A stretch of 64,000 nucleotides of DNA from Sphingomonas sp. SORGH_AS_0950 (GTDB taxonomy: Bacteria > Pseudomonadota > Alphaproteobacteria > Sphingomonadales > Sphingomonadaceae): positions 312,501-376,500 of the forward strand of contig NZ_JAUTAE010000001.1 of NCBI RefSeq assembly GCF_030818415.1, in the 5' to 3' direction. This document shows, one piece after another, positions 33,632-42,051 of the stretch. The position numbers and the translations under genes are program-made. Positions within the stretch are counted from its first letter, which is position 1, and each line of letters begins with the position of its first letter. The notes under the pieces were generated by a model. It was not told where the DNA came from and made no database searches. It worked only from the letters and a program-made list of their open reading frames with translations.

Positions 33632-33967
33632 GTCCCACCCGTCCCGGCCCCACCGCGTTCCCCTGAGCGCAGGCGCTCCCGACGCGATAAGGTCTGACCG
33701 GAGTGTAGCGGCGACCGGTCGGCAGACGCTTCCGAAAATCGGGGGGCAAACGGCATTCCCGCAGTGTCCGGCCGCCACGAGCAGCGATTTACCCCGTGGC
33801 ATGCACGCCAGCAGGCTATCCGCCACCGGAAATGCGCAGCATATTATGCTGTGACGTTATCAAGGTTGCTTGTCGTGCCGCATCGGCGCGGCTGCAACGA
33901 GCGATTCTGCCGCACGCCGGCCGCTATCACCGTGTTCGGCAATTCACATCAGCAAAGGGGGCCGACC
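33632..33967. other. 336-bp divergent intergenic region
   Basis: This gap between the minus-strand aldehyde dehydrogenase and the plus-strand HAD gene should hold both promoters. I see no convincing coding sequence. A perfect palindrome is listed separately. Confidence 0.5.
33837..33851. promoter_or_regulatory. Perfect palindrome in the ALDH/HAD divergent promoter region
   Basis: CAGCATATTATGCTG is a perfect 7-bp inverted repeat around a single central base, lying 117 bp before the HAD ATG and 206 bp before the ALDH ATG. Its AT-rich centre stands out from GC-rich surroundings. It could serve the Lrp/AsnC regulator encoded at 47041 or an unlinked factor. Confidence 0.5.
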
Positions 33968-34630
33968 ATGCTTCGTCCAAAATATATCACCTTCGATTGT
34001 TATGGCACGCTGATCTATTTCGAGATGGCGCCGATCGCGCGGCGTCTCTACGCTGATCGGATCGCGGCGGTCGATATGGGCCGGTTCTGCGACGACTTTT
34101 CCGCCTATCGCCTCGACGAGGTGCTGGGTGCGTGGAAGCCCTATCGCGACGTCGTGGAAGGATCGCTGCGCCGCACCTGCGCGAAGTGGGGCATCGAATA
34201 TCGCGATAGCGACACGGCCGACGTCTATGCCGCCGTCCCGACCTGGGGGCCGCACCCGGACGTGGTAGAGCCGCTGAAGCGCGTCGCGGCGGAATATCCG
34301 CTGGTCATCCTGTCCAACTCGATGGTCGATCTCATCCCGCAGAACGTCCGCAACCTCGAGGCGCCGTTCCACGCGGTCTACACCGCCGAGGAGGCCCAGG
34401 CCTACAAACCCCGGATGCAGGCGTTCGAGTATATGTTCGATCAGCTGGGCTGCGGGCCGGAGGATGTGCTGCACGTCTCGTCCAGCTTCCGGTACGACCT
34501 GATGACCGCCTATGACATGGGTATTACGAACAAGGCCTTCGTCAATCGCGGGCACGAACCGCTGAACAGCTATTATCAGGTGCACGAGATTCCGAGCATC
34601 GCGGGCCTGCCGGGACTGGTGGGGCTGTGA
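33968..34630 (+). CDS. HAD-superfamily hydrolase, haloacid dehalogenase type II-like
   Basis: Cytoplasmic HAD hydrolase of 220 residues, from ATG 33968 (AAAGGGGG upstream). Motif I is YITFDCYGTLI with nucleophile Asp10, motif II is ILSNSM near residue 117, the lysine is in AYKPRMQAFEYM and motif III is DVLHVSSSFRYDLMTAYDMG. This matches the (S)-2-haloacid dehalogenase subgroup, although in amine clusters such proteins may act on phosphates or other leaving groups. The cupin gene starts at its stop (GTGA), so the two are coupled. The true substrate is unknown. Confidence 0.85.
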   Translation: MLRPKYITFDCYGTLIYFEMAPIARRLYADRIAAVDMGRFCDDFSAYRLDEVLGAWKPYRDVVEGSLRRTCAKWGIEYRDSDTADVYAAVPTWGPHPDVVEPLKRVAAEYPLVILSNSMVDLIPQNVRNLEAPFHAVYTAEEAQAYKPRMQAFEYMFDQLGCGPEDVLHVSSSFRYDLMTAYDMGITNKAFVNRGHEPLNSYYQVHEIPSIAGLPGLVGL

Positions 34631-35331
34631 GCGTGGCGACCGATGTCCGGTCGTTCATAGATCTGCGCGCCTTTGCCGCATCGGCCGAAGCGCCCGCCAC
34701 GGGGGACTATCGCACCGCCCGCACCGCGTTGCCGCTGGTCGAGGGGCCGTGCCAGCTCGACCTGCTCGCGCTCGATGGCGGGGCGGGGTCGGAGGCGGGC
34801 CTCCCCGGCGACGAGTTCGTCATCGTGCTGGCGGGTTCGATCCGGTTGGGGCAAGTGGTGCTGGAGGCGGATGGCTGTGCGGTCATCCCCAGCGGCGTGG
34901 CCTTTGACTGGGCGGCGTCGCCCGGCACGCGCGTACTCGCTATGCGCTATGCGACCGACACGCCCGCCGCCGACCGCATCGTGCCGATCGACGAAAGCGC
35001 CGAGCTGACGCCTTCCGATCCACCGCTCGCCGAGCTGCTGGTCGGGCCGACGCCGTCGTGCCGCAACCATACCGATTATCGGTCGAGCGATGGCGTATTC
35101 ATCTGCGGCACCTGGGACTCGACGCCCTATCACCGCACCGCGATGCGCTATCGCCATCACGAGCTGATGCACCTGCTCGAGGGGAGCGTGACGTTCGAGG
35201 ACGAGACGGGGGCCAGCCGCACCTTCGCCAAGGGCGACATCTTCCTGCTGGAACATGCTGCGCAATGTCTGTGGGACAGCCGGGAGCATGTGAAAAAGGT
35301 CTATGCAATCTGGCGGCCGATGGTCGCCTGA
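34627..35331 (+). CDS. Cupin-domain protein (two cupin barrels, DUF861/EutQ-like)
   Basis: Cytoplasmic 234-residue protein with two cupin repeats. The first (about 40-115) is degenerate, reading GDEFVIVLAGSIRL and CAVIPSGVAFDW. The second (about 140-230) has the fuller metal-site pattern YRHHELMHLLEGSVTFEDE and FAKGDIFLLEHAAQCLWDS. Such cupins often handle small amine or ureido compounds. GTG 34627 overlaps the HAD stop; GTG 34633 is an alternative. It ends 47 bp from the convergent ABC ATPase gene. Confidence 0.78.
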   Translation: MSVATDVRSFIDLRAFAASAEAPATGDYRTARTALPLVEGPCQLDLLALDGGAGSEAGLPGDEFVIVLAGSIRLGQVVLEADGCAVIPSGVAFDWAASPGTRVLAMRYATDTPAADRIVPIDESAELTPSDPPLAELLVGPTPSCRNHTDYRSSDGVFICGTWDSTPYHRTAMRYRHHELMHLLEGSVTFEDETGASRTFAKGDIFLLEHAAQCLWDSREHVKKVYAIWRPMVA

Positions 35332-35340
35332 TCACTTTCC

Positions 35341-35368
35341 GGGGCGATGCCGAAGTCGGTATCGCCCC
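35341..35368. terminator. Bidirectional hairpin between convergent cupin and ABC genes
   Basis: GGGGCGATGCCGA (35341-35353) and TCGGTATCGCCCC (35356-35368) pair over 13 bp with one G-T mismatch and a two-base centre. The stem lies between the cupin stop at 35331 and the ABC ATPase stop at 35379, where a bidirectional terminator is expected. No T-run flanks it. Confidence 0.6.
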
Positions 35369-35378
35369 GCTTGCCCGC

Positions 35379-37169
35379 TCAGGGCGTCGCGAGAAAGTCG
35401 AGCGACTGATGGCAGAATATCTGCCGATCCCCCTCCAGCAGGCGCGGCGGCATCGTATCGACGCAGGAGGTGTTCGCGCGGATGCAGCGCGGGTGGAAGC
35501 TGCATCCGGTTGCCGACATCCGCGCGCCCGCCGCCCCGGCTTGTCGGGCCGGTGTCTCCTCCAGCCAGCCCGGCCGCAATTCGGGGACCGAAGCGGTCAG
35601 CAACCGCGTATAGGGATGGTGGGCCCCGTGACCCAGGCCATCGCGCGTCACCTGCTCGGCGACACGACCGGCATAGAGGACCAGCACGTCATCGGCGATC
35701 GCCCGCACGATTTCGAGGTCGTGGGTGATGAACATATAGGCGAGCCCGAGTTCGCAGCGCAGCTCGACAAGCAGGTCGAGCACGGCCTCCGCGATGACCG
35801 GATCGAGCGCCGAGGTGACTTCGTCGCACAGCAGCAGGTCGGGGCGTGCCGCCAGCGCGCGGGCGAGATTGGCCCGCTGCTTCTGCCCACCCGACAGTTC
35901 GCCGGGCAACCGGTCGGCGAGCGATGCGGGCAGGCGGACAAGGTCGAGCAGTCGCGCCACCTCCGCCTTGGCCGATCGTCGGTCCAGCCCGTGATAGAAG
36001 GCGAGCGGCCGGGCAATGGCAGCACCGATGCTGACCGACGGGTTGAACGCGGTGTCGGCGCTCTGGAAAACCATCTGCACCCGGCGAAGCTCGTCGCGCG
36101 ACCGGTGCCGGACGAGCGGTGCGAGAGGATGGCCGTTCAGCAGGATGCGGCCCGCCGAGGGCGCGTGCAGCCCTGCCGCCACCCGCGCGAGCGTGCTCTT
36201 GCCACAGCCAGATTCGCCGATGACGCCCAGCACCTGGCCACGCCGGATCGAGACATCGATCCCGTCGAGGATTTTGGTCCGAGGCGCGCCGTCCGGCCCC
36301 GTCCCCCCATAACCCGCCACGATCCCCCACATATCGAGCAGCGGCGCCTCGTCAGTCGGTGGCGGGACGATGCGGGCTCGGGGCGCGGCGGCCGCGACCA
36401 GGGCCTGGGCATAGCTGTGGCGCGGGGCGAACAGGATCTGCGGGGTCGTTCCCAGTTCCTGCACCTCGCCGCCGCGCAGTACCGCGATGCGGTCGGCGAT
36501 CTGGGCGACGACCGAAAGGTCGTGGGTGACATAGACGGCGGTGGTTCCCAGATCTCGCACCGCGTCCTTGAACGCCTTCAGCACCTCGATCTGGGTCGTG
36601 ACGTCGAGCGCGGTGGTCGGTTCGTCGAAGATGACGAGGGCAGGGTCGGTGATCAGCGCCATCGCCGCCATCAGCCGCTGGAGCTGCCCGCCCGATACCT
36701 GATGCGGATAGCGTGCACCGACGCCATCGGGGTCGGGGAGCGCGAGGCGGCGAAACAGAGCCTTGGCCTTTTCCTCGGCGGCGGCGCGGTCGAGCGTACC
36801 GTGGATCAGCGCGGGCTCGATCACCTGCGCCATGATGGTCAGCGACGGGTTGAATGCGGCGGCGGCGCTCTGTGCCACATAGGCGACGGTGCGGCCACGC
36901 ACCTGACGCAGCTGTTCGGGCGTTGCGCCATCGAGCCGGTGGCCTGCCACCTCGATCACGCCGCCTGCGATCCGGCAGCCGGGACGCGCATAGCCAAGTA
37001 GCGACAGGGCGATGGTCGTCTTGCCCGACCCCGACTCCCCGATCAGGGCCAGCACCTCGCCCTTCGTGATCGACAGGCTGACATCGGGTACGATCACGAT
37101 CTCGCGTCCGTCTTCGCCGACGGCGGTGATGCGCAGATGGTCGATGCGGGCAAGCGGCACGTCGGTCAT
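35379..37169 (-). CDS. Fused double ATP-binding protein of a Dpp/Opp-type ABC importer
   Basis: Cytoplasmic ATPase joining DppD-like and DppF-like halves in one 596-residue chain, as in GsiA or YejF. Half one has Walker A GESGSGKTT at about residue 44, signature VSGGQLQRL and Walker B LVIFDEPTTALD. Half two has Walker A GESGCGKST near 318, signature LSGGQKQRANLARAL and LLLCDEVTSALD. The C-terminal CSFHPRCIRANTSC is the oligopeptide-transporter cysteine motif. ATG 37169 overlaps the stop of the upstream permease gene. It powers import of peptides or related molecules by the permeases encoded before it. Confidence 0.92.
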   Translation of the reverse strand: MTDVPLARIDHLRITAVGEDGREIVIVPDVSLSITKGEVLALIGESGSGKTTIALSLLGYARPGCRIAGGVIEVAGHRLDGATPEQLRQVRGRTVAYVAQSAAAAFNPSLTIMAQVIEPALIHGTLDRAAAEEKAKALFRRLALPDPDGVGARYPHQVSGGQLQRLMAAMALITDPALVIFDEPTTALDVTTQIEVLKAFKDAVRDLGTTAVYVTHDLSVVAQIADRIAVLRGGEVQELGTTPQILFAPRHSYAQALVAAAAPRARIVPPPTDEAPLLDMWGIVAGYGGTGPDGAPRTKILDGIDVSIRRGQVLGVIGESGCGKSTLARVAAGLHAPSAGRILLNGHPLAPLVRHRSRDELRRVQMVFQSADTAFNPSVSIGAAIARPLAFYHGLDRRSAKAEVARLLDLVRLPASLADRLPGELSGGQKQRANLARALAARPDLLLCDEVTSALDPVIAEAVLDLLVELRCELGLAYMFITHDLEIVRAIADDVLVLYAGRVAEQVTRDGLGHGAHHPYTRLLTASVPELRPGWLEETPARQAGAAGARMSATGCSFHPRCIRANTSCVDTMPPRLLEGDRQIFCHQSLDFLATP

Positions 37170-37963
37170 CGCCGCCGCCGCCCGGGAAGGGAGTCGATCA
37201 CCAGGTTCATTCCTATCGTAAGGGAAGCGATCGCCACCGCCGGGAACAGCACGGCGGGCGCGCCGAAGCCCAGCCCGGCAATATTCTCGCGAACCAGCGC
37301 GCCCAGGTCCGCCTGGGGCGGCTGGACACCCAGGCCCAGAAAGGACAGGCCACTGAGCAGCAGGACGATGAACACGAAGCGCAGACCAAAATCGGTGGCG
37401 AGGGGGCCGGTGACGTTGGGCAGCACCTCCCGCACGACGATATAGGGCAGACGCTCGCCGCGGGCGCGGGCGGCGGCGACGAAATCCAGCGCCATGACGC
37501 CCACCGCCAGCGCGCGGGCGGTGCGGAAGGCACCGGGGGTATAGATGATAGCCAGCGTGCCGATCAGCACGGGTATCGAAGCGCCGGTCGCCGCGATCAC
37601 CACCAGCGCCAGCATCAGGCTGGGGATGGCGATAATGATGTCGAAGGCTCGCGACAGGGCCATGTCGATCCACCCGCCGGCCGCGGCGGCCAGGCCAAGC
37701 AGGATGCCCGACATCGCTGCTATACTGGTCGCGACAAAGGCGATGAGGACGGTATAGCGCGCGCCGTACAGCACCCGGCTGAGCATATCGCGACCTAGAT
37801 AGTCGGTGCCCAGCGGGAAGCGGCGGCTGACCCCGTCGAACACGTCGAGATGCACGACCTCGCCCACGCCATGGGGCGCGATGCCGGGGCCGAGCAGCGC
37901 GACGAGGATCCATGCCGATACGAGGGCCAGGCCGATCCGGCCGCTGTTCGTGAACCTCCTCAT
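37166..37963 (-). CDS. DppC-like ABC transporter permease
   Basis: Inner-membrane permease of 265 residues, with the N-terminal DppC/OppC opening (RIGLALVSAWILVALLGPGIAPH, FPLGTDYLGRDMLSRVLYGA) and the EAA-type loop RTARALAVGVMALDFVAAAR-, RGERLPYIVVREVLPN, which docks on the ATPase. About six helices are evident. The start ATG 37963 overlaps the DppB-like stop, and its own stop overlaps the ATPase start, both by ATGA. Confidence 0.9.
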   Translation of the reverse strand: MRRFTNSGRIGLALVSAWILVALLGPGIAPHGVGEVVHLDVFDGVSRRFPLGTDYLGRDMLSRVLYGARYTVLIAFVATSIAAMSGILLGLAAAAGGWIDMALSRAFDIIIAIPSLMLALVVIAATGASIPVLIGTLAIIYTPGAFRTARALAVGVMALDFVAAARARGERLPYIVVREVLPNVTGPLATDFGLRFVFIVLLLSGLSFLGLGVQPPQADLGALVRENIAGLGFGAPAVLFPAVAIASLTIGMNLVIDSLPGRRRR

Positions 37964-38919
37964 CGGTGACGCAGCCGGGGATTGGCCAGGATCGTGACCA
38001 CATCGGCGGTCGTCACCAGGATGAGATAGGCGGTGCAGAAGATGATCGCGACCGCCTGGACCAGCGGCAGGTCGCGGGTGGCGACCGCATCGACCATCAG
38101 TCGCGCGATGCCGGGATAGTTGAAGATGATCTCGACCACGATGACGCCCCCCAGCAAGGTCGACAGGCTGAGCGCGATCGCATTGGCGATCGGCCCGATG
38201 GCATTGGGCAAGGCATGGCGCATTACCACACGGGCCGGTGAGCAGCCCTTCAGCCGGGCCGCCTCGCAATAGGACGTGTCGAGCGCGTCGATCACCGCCG
38301 CGCGGGTCATGCGGACCATCTGCGCCATGACGAAACAGGCAAGGCTGAATACCGGCAGCGCGAAGACCCGGACCAGGTCCCAGATCGAATGAACGTCGCG
38401 GGTGGAGGTCAGGGCGGGGAGCCAGCGCAGCGTCACCGCGAAAAGCATGACCGCCAGCGTCGCGATCAGGAATTCCGGTACGGACACGATGCCGATCGTC
38501 GCGATGCTGATAGCCCGGTCGAATGCGGTACCGCGTCTGACCGCAGCCATGATGCCCAGCGCCAGGGCCAGCGGCACCGACACCAGTGCGGTCAGCCCGG
38601 CCAGCGTCAGCGAATTGACCAATCGCGTCCCGATCATCTCGCGCATCGGCAGGCCGGTGATCAGGGAATGGCCCAGGTCGCCGGTCAATACGCCGCCCGC
38701 CCATTCCAGATATCGTCGCCAGGCGGGCTGGTCGAGATGCATGGCCTGGCGCAGGCCCGCCAGTGCCTCGGGCGTAGCGCTCTGGCCCAGTATCGCCTCG
38801 GCCACATCGCCCTCCATCAGCTGTGCGATGGCGAACACCGCCAGCGACACGAATATCAGCGTCGCCAGCGCCGCAGCCACCCGGCGGCCGATCAGCACCA
38901 TGAGGGGAGAGTGGATCAT
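37960..38919 (-). CDS. DppB-like ABC transporter permease
   Basis: Inner-membrane permease of 319 residues from ATG 38919, which overlaps the binding-protein stop by ATGA; an in-frame ATG at 38934 is possible. The N-terminal RRVAAALATLIFVSLAVFAI and VLTGDLGHSLITGLPM are typical of DppB/OppB. The coupling loop reads AVIDALDTSYCEAARLKGCS. It forms a heterodimer with the DppC-like protein. Confidence 0.9.
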   Translation of the reverse strand: MIHSPLMVLIGRRVAAALATLIFVSLAVFAIAQLMEGDVAEAILGQSATPEALAGLRQAMHLDQPAWRRYLEWAGGVLTGDLGHSLITGLPMREMIGTRLVNSLTLAGLTALVSVPLALALGIMAAVRRGTAFDRAISIATIGIVSVPEFLIATLAVMLFAVTLRWLPALTSTRDVHSIWDLVRVFALPVFSLACFVMAQMVRMTRAAVIDALDTSYCEAARLKGCSPARVVMRHALPNAIGPIANAIALSLSTLLGGVIVVEIIFNYPGIARLMVDAVATRDLPLVQAVAIIFCTAYLILVTTADVVTILANPRLRHR

Positions 38920-40442
38920 GCGCCCTCCATCCATGCGTCGGCGGCAAAGTCGAAGCCCATCAATCCCCCCTGCGGCATGGGTCGCAGGCCCTTCACCCTC
39001 GGGTTGTGCGCATCGAGCGAGCTGAGGAACAGCGGAATGCCGATGCCCGCCTGGTCATGGACCAGATGCTGCATCTCGCCATAGAGCGACTTGCGGCGTG
39101 CCTCGTCCGTCTCGCCGCGCGCGGCCCGAAGCAGGCTGTCAAAACGCGCATTCTTCCACCCGCTCTCGTTCCACGGTGCGTCGGAGGCAAAGAACTGGGT
39201 GAAGATGATATCCGCCGTCGGGCGGGCGTTGACGTTGCCGAAGCCCAGCGGGACCTTCATCCAGCTGTTGGTCCAGTAACCATCGGATGGCACGCGCCGG
39301 ATATCGAACCGGACCCCTGCGCGTCGCCCGGCATTCTGGATCAGCACGGCCATGTCGTCCGACTTGTCCGCCGCCGCCGAGGTGACGATGGGGAGGCGCG
39401 CGCCGATCATCCCGGCTCGCGCGAAATGATGGCGGGCGCGGTCCGGGTCGAAGGCGCGCTGCGGCACGCTGGGGTCGAAATAGGGGTTGGTCGGCGCGAT
39501 CGGCTGGTCGTTGCCGATCGTCGCATAGCCGCGGAAAATGGCATTGCGCATCGTCTCGCGGTCCAGCAGCAGCTTCAGGCCTGCCACAAAATCCGGATGG
39601 CTGGTCGGCCCCCGGTCCAGCCGGGCGATCAGGTTGGTATAGCCGCCGGACCTGGTCACCAGCAGGTCGAAACCCGCATGCTCCAGATGATGGGCAATAC
39701 GCGGATTGATCGCGTGGATCAGGTCGACATCGCCCGACAACAGCGCATTGATCCGCGCGCTGTCGTCCGAAATGGAGAAGAGTTCGATCTCGCCCAGCCG
39801 CACCTTGCGCCGCCAATAGTCGGGCCATCGCACCGCGAGCGAGCGCACGCCGGGTGCGAACTCGACCATGCGCATCGGCCCGGTGCCGACCGGATGGCGG
39901 AAGTCGCGGGTACCGTCGCGGACAATCTGGAATTGCGATATGCCCAGGATCGTCGGCAGGTCGGAATTGGCGCTTTCCAGGACAAGGCGCACATGATCCG
40001 GCCCATCGGCACGGACCGATGCGAATTGCTGGGCGAAGATTCGCGCTTTCGACCCCACTGCCGGGTCGAGATGGCGGTTCAGCGAGTAGACGACATCCGC
40101 GGCGGTGAGTGGCGATCCGTCGTGGAAGCGCACGCCACGTCGCAACCGGATCGACCAGTCGCGCGAATCCTGGCTCTCTATCGCCTCGGCCAGCGCAAAT
40201 TGGGGACGGGACCGTGCGTCCAGCCGGGTCAGCCCGTCATAGACCATCGCGCAGCGGCAGAAGTCGGACACCACCGTCTGGCGCGCCGGGTCCATCGTGT
40301 CGGCGGTCGAACTGACCGCGACCGCCACCCGCAATCGCCCGCCCGCTGGTTCGGGACGCGCGGGCGTAAAGCCGCATGCGCCCAGGCCCAGCGACAGGCC
40401 GCCGCCGCCGATCAGGCGAATTGCGTCGCGCCGCCCGATCAA
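38916..40442 (-). CDS. Periplasmic substrate-binding lipoprotein of the peptide ABC importer
   Basis: Family 5 (DppA/OppA type) solute-binding protein of 508 residues. The N-terminus GRRDAIRLIGGGGLSLGLGAC combines a twin-arginine pair with a lipobox, so it is probably a membrane-anchored lipoprotein. Family blocks include SSTADTMDPARQTVVSDF, LRRGVRFHDGSPLTAADVVY, VGTGPMRMVEFAPG and LLSGDVDLIHAI. The start is TTG 40442, overlapping the stop of the PuuB-like gene. The substrate could be a dipeptide, glutathione-like compound or other amide. Confidence 0.9.
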   Translation of the reverse strand: MIGRRDAIRLIGGGGLSLGLGACGFTPARPEPAGGRLRVAVAVSSTADTMDPARQTVVSDFCRCAMVYDGLTRLDARSRPQFALAEAIESQDSRDWSIRLRRGVRFHDGSPLTAADVVYSLNRHLDPAVGSKARIFAQQFASVRADGPDHVRLVLESANSDLPTILGISQFQIVRDGTRDFRHPVGTGPMRMVEFAPGVRSLAVRWPDYWRRKVRLGEIELFSISDDSARINALLSGDVDLIHAINPRIAHHLEHAGFDLLVTRSGGYTNLIARLDRGPTSHPDFVAGLKLLLDRETMRNAIFRGYATIGNDQPIAPTNPYFDPSVPQRAFDPDRARHHFARAGMIGARLPIVTSAAADKSDDMAVLIQNAGRRAGVRFDIRRVPSDGYWTNSWMKVPLGFGNVNARPTADIIFTQFFASDAPWNESGWKNARFDSLLRAARGETDEARRKSLYGEMQHLVHDQAGIGIPLFLSSLDAHNPRVKGLRPMPQGGLMGFDFAADAWMEGA

Positions 40443-41719
40443 TGCCGCCAGTCCTGATAGCGGTAATAGGCCCCGACCAGCGGAAGGAACCAGGGGGGGC
40501 CGAAATGCCCCGGGACGGCCGGCCAGTCGATGCCGTGGAAGGGATTGGCCTCGGCGGGGCTGGCCCCGGTCATGATCCGCGCCATCACCTCGCCCATCAG
40601 CACCGAAATCTGCGTGCCATGGCCGCTATAGCCCATCGCATAATGCACCCCGTCGCGAACTCCGGCGCGCGGCAGGCGGTCGGCGGTCAGGTCGACGATC
40701 CCGCCCCAATTATGTGAGATGCGGACCCCCGCCAGTCCGGGAAAGATCTCGCGCATCCGCGCCGCGAGGATCGCTCCGCTGCGCACGTCGTTGCGCGGGG
40801 TCGAGAGCGCGAAGCGGGCGCGGCCGCCGAAGATCAGCCGGTTGTCGGCGGTCAGGCGGAAATAATTGCCGATGTTGCGTGTCGTCGTCCCGTTGCGCCG
40901 TCCCGGCATGATCGTGTCGGCCAGATCCCCGAGCGGATCGGTTGCGACGATGAAGCTGCCGATCGGCACGATCCGCCGCCGCAGCCAGCGGAACGGACCG
41001 GATATCGATGCGCCCGTCGCCAGCAGGACGTCATCCGCAATGATCGTACCGCGCGGCGTGACCAGCTTGTGCCGTCCGCCCGGCACCCGCGACAGCCCGG
41101 TCAGCGGCGTATTCTCATATAGCCTGGCACCGTGGCGGGTCGCGGCGCGCGCCAGCCCCGCGGCGAAGCGACCCATATGGAGGGAGGCGCTGCGCGGGAA
41201 GACCAGCCCGCCATGAAAGGCATCGGAGCGGATTTCCCCGGCCAGCTGGTTGCGGTCGAGCAGGCGGATGTCCGGCTCTACCGTCTGCGCCAGCAGCTCG
41301 GCGGAGCGGGCGAGCTTGACGGCATGGTCGGGCTTGTCGGCCAGTTTCAGCTTGCCGTTGCGGGTGAAGTCGCAGGCAATGGCTTCCTCCTTCACGATCG
41401 CCTCCACCCGGTCGACCCCGGCGTCGAAGGCGCGATAGAGGTCGGTGGCGCGCTGACGCCCGAAGCGGGCGCTGAGGGCAGCGAAGTCGCCCGCAATGCC
41501 GTTGTTGCACTGGCCGCCATTGCGACCCGATGCTTCGCACGCGATACGCCCCGCCTCGATCAGGATCACCTGCGTCCCTGCCATCGCCAGCTGACGGGCG
41601 GCGGAAAGGCCGGTGAACCCGCCTCCGACGACCACGACCGTCGCCCGGGCGGGGAGTGGTGGCACCCCATCCTGCGCAAAGCGTTCGCCGCTATCCAACC
41701 AATAGGATTCCAGCATCAT
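40439..41719 (-). CDS. FAD-dependent oxidoreductase similar to gamma-glutamylputrescine oxidase
   Basis: Flavoprotein of 426 residues, related to PuuB/OrdL. The opening SYWLDSGERFA is typical of that group; the FAD motif is VVVVGGGFTGLSAARQLAMA (about 30-50), followed by GRIACEASGRNGGQCNNG, and the C-terminal FAD segment is YAMGYSGHGTQISVLMGEV. Two consecutive ATGs (41719 and 41716) may serve as start. It leads the ABC importer operon, so its substrate may be what the transporter brings in. No puuA-type gamma-glutamylputrescine synthetase is present, so the exact Puu pathway is not supported. Confidence 0.85.
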   Translation of the reverse strand: MMLESYWLDSGERFAQDGVPPLPARATVVVVGGGFTGLSAARQLAMAGTQVILIEAGRIACEASGRNGGQCNNGIAGDFAALSARFGRQRATDLYRAFDAGVDRVEAIVKEEAIACDFTRNGKLKLADKPDHAVKLARSAELLAQTVEPDIRLLDRNQLAGEIRSDAFHGGLVFPRSASLHMGRFAAGLARAATRHGARLYENTPLTGLSRVPGGRHKLVTPRGTIIADDVLLATGASISGPFRWLRRRIVPIGSFIVATDPLGDLADTIMPGRRNGTTTRNIGNYFRLTADNRLIFGGRARFALSTPRNDVRSGAILAARMREIFPGLAGVRISHNWGGIVDLTADRLPRAGVRDGVHYAMGYSGHGTQISVLMGEVMARIMTGASPAEANPFHGIDWPAVPGHFGPPWFLPLVGAYYRYQDWRH

Positions 41720-42051
41720 CGTGCGGTTTCGCGTCCCCCCGGCGCCGGGCCGCCCGACGCGGCTCCGACACGGCATAGTCTGCTACGCTGCGTCGGCATG
41801 GTATCACTTTAGTTGCATCGTCGGCCGGCCTTATGTGCCGATCCGACCCATCGGGACCGCACAGCATACCGCACCCTTCTCAACGGGAAATCGCCGCGAG
41901 AGGCGACGGGACCAGCTACATGGGGGTGTGATACCCGATGCGGCAGGATATTCCGTGCAGGCATCCAAATCACACGTGAAATGCTTCGGAAGGCGGTGAG
42001 CGACGCACCTCCTGCATCATGGCTGCGATAAAAGAATGGGAGAGGATTTCG
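41720..42051. promoter_or_regulatory. 332-bp divergent intergenic region with distant inverted 8-mers
   Basis: This gap between the PuuB-like and GNAT genes has no gene I can support. GGTATCAC (41800-41807) recurs as its reverse complement GTGATACC (41928-41935), 128 bases further. The pair could be half-sites for a regulator that acts on both divergent promoters by looping, but 8-mers can match by chance. The SD GGGAGAGGA at 42038-42046 serves the GNAT gene. Confidence 0.3.

Noticed and set aside
35058..37001. 647-codon open frame on the plus strand opposite the fused ATPase
   Set aside because: Overlaps Walker and signature motifs of the true minus-strand gene; no domain in translation.
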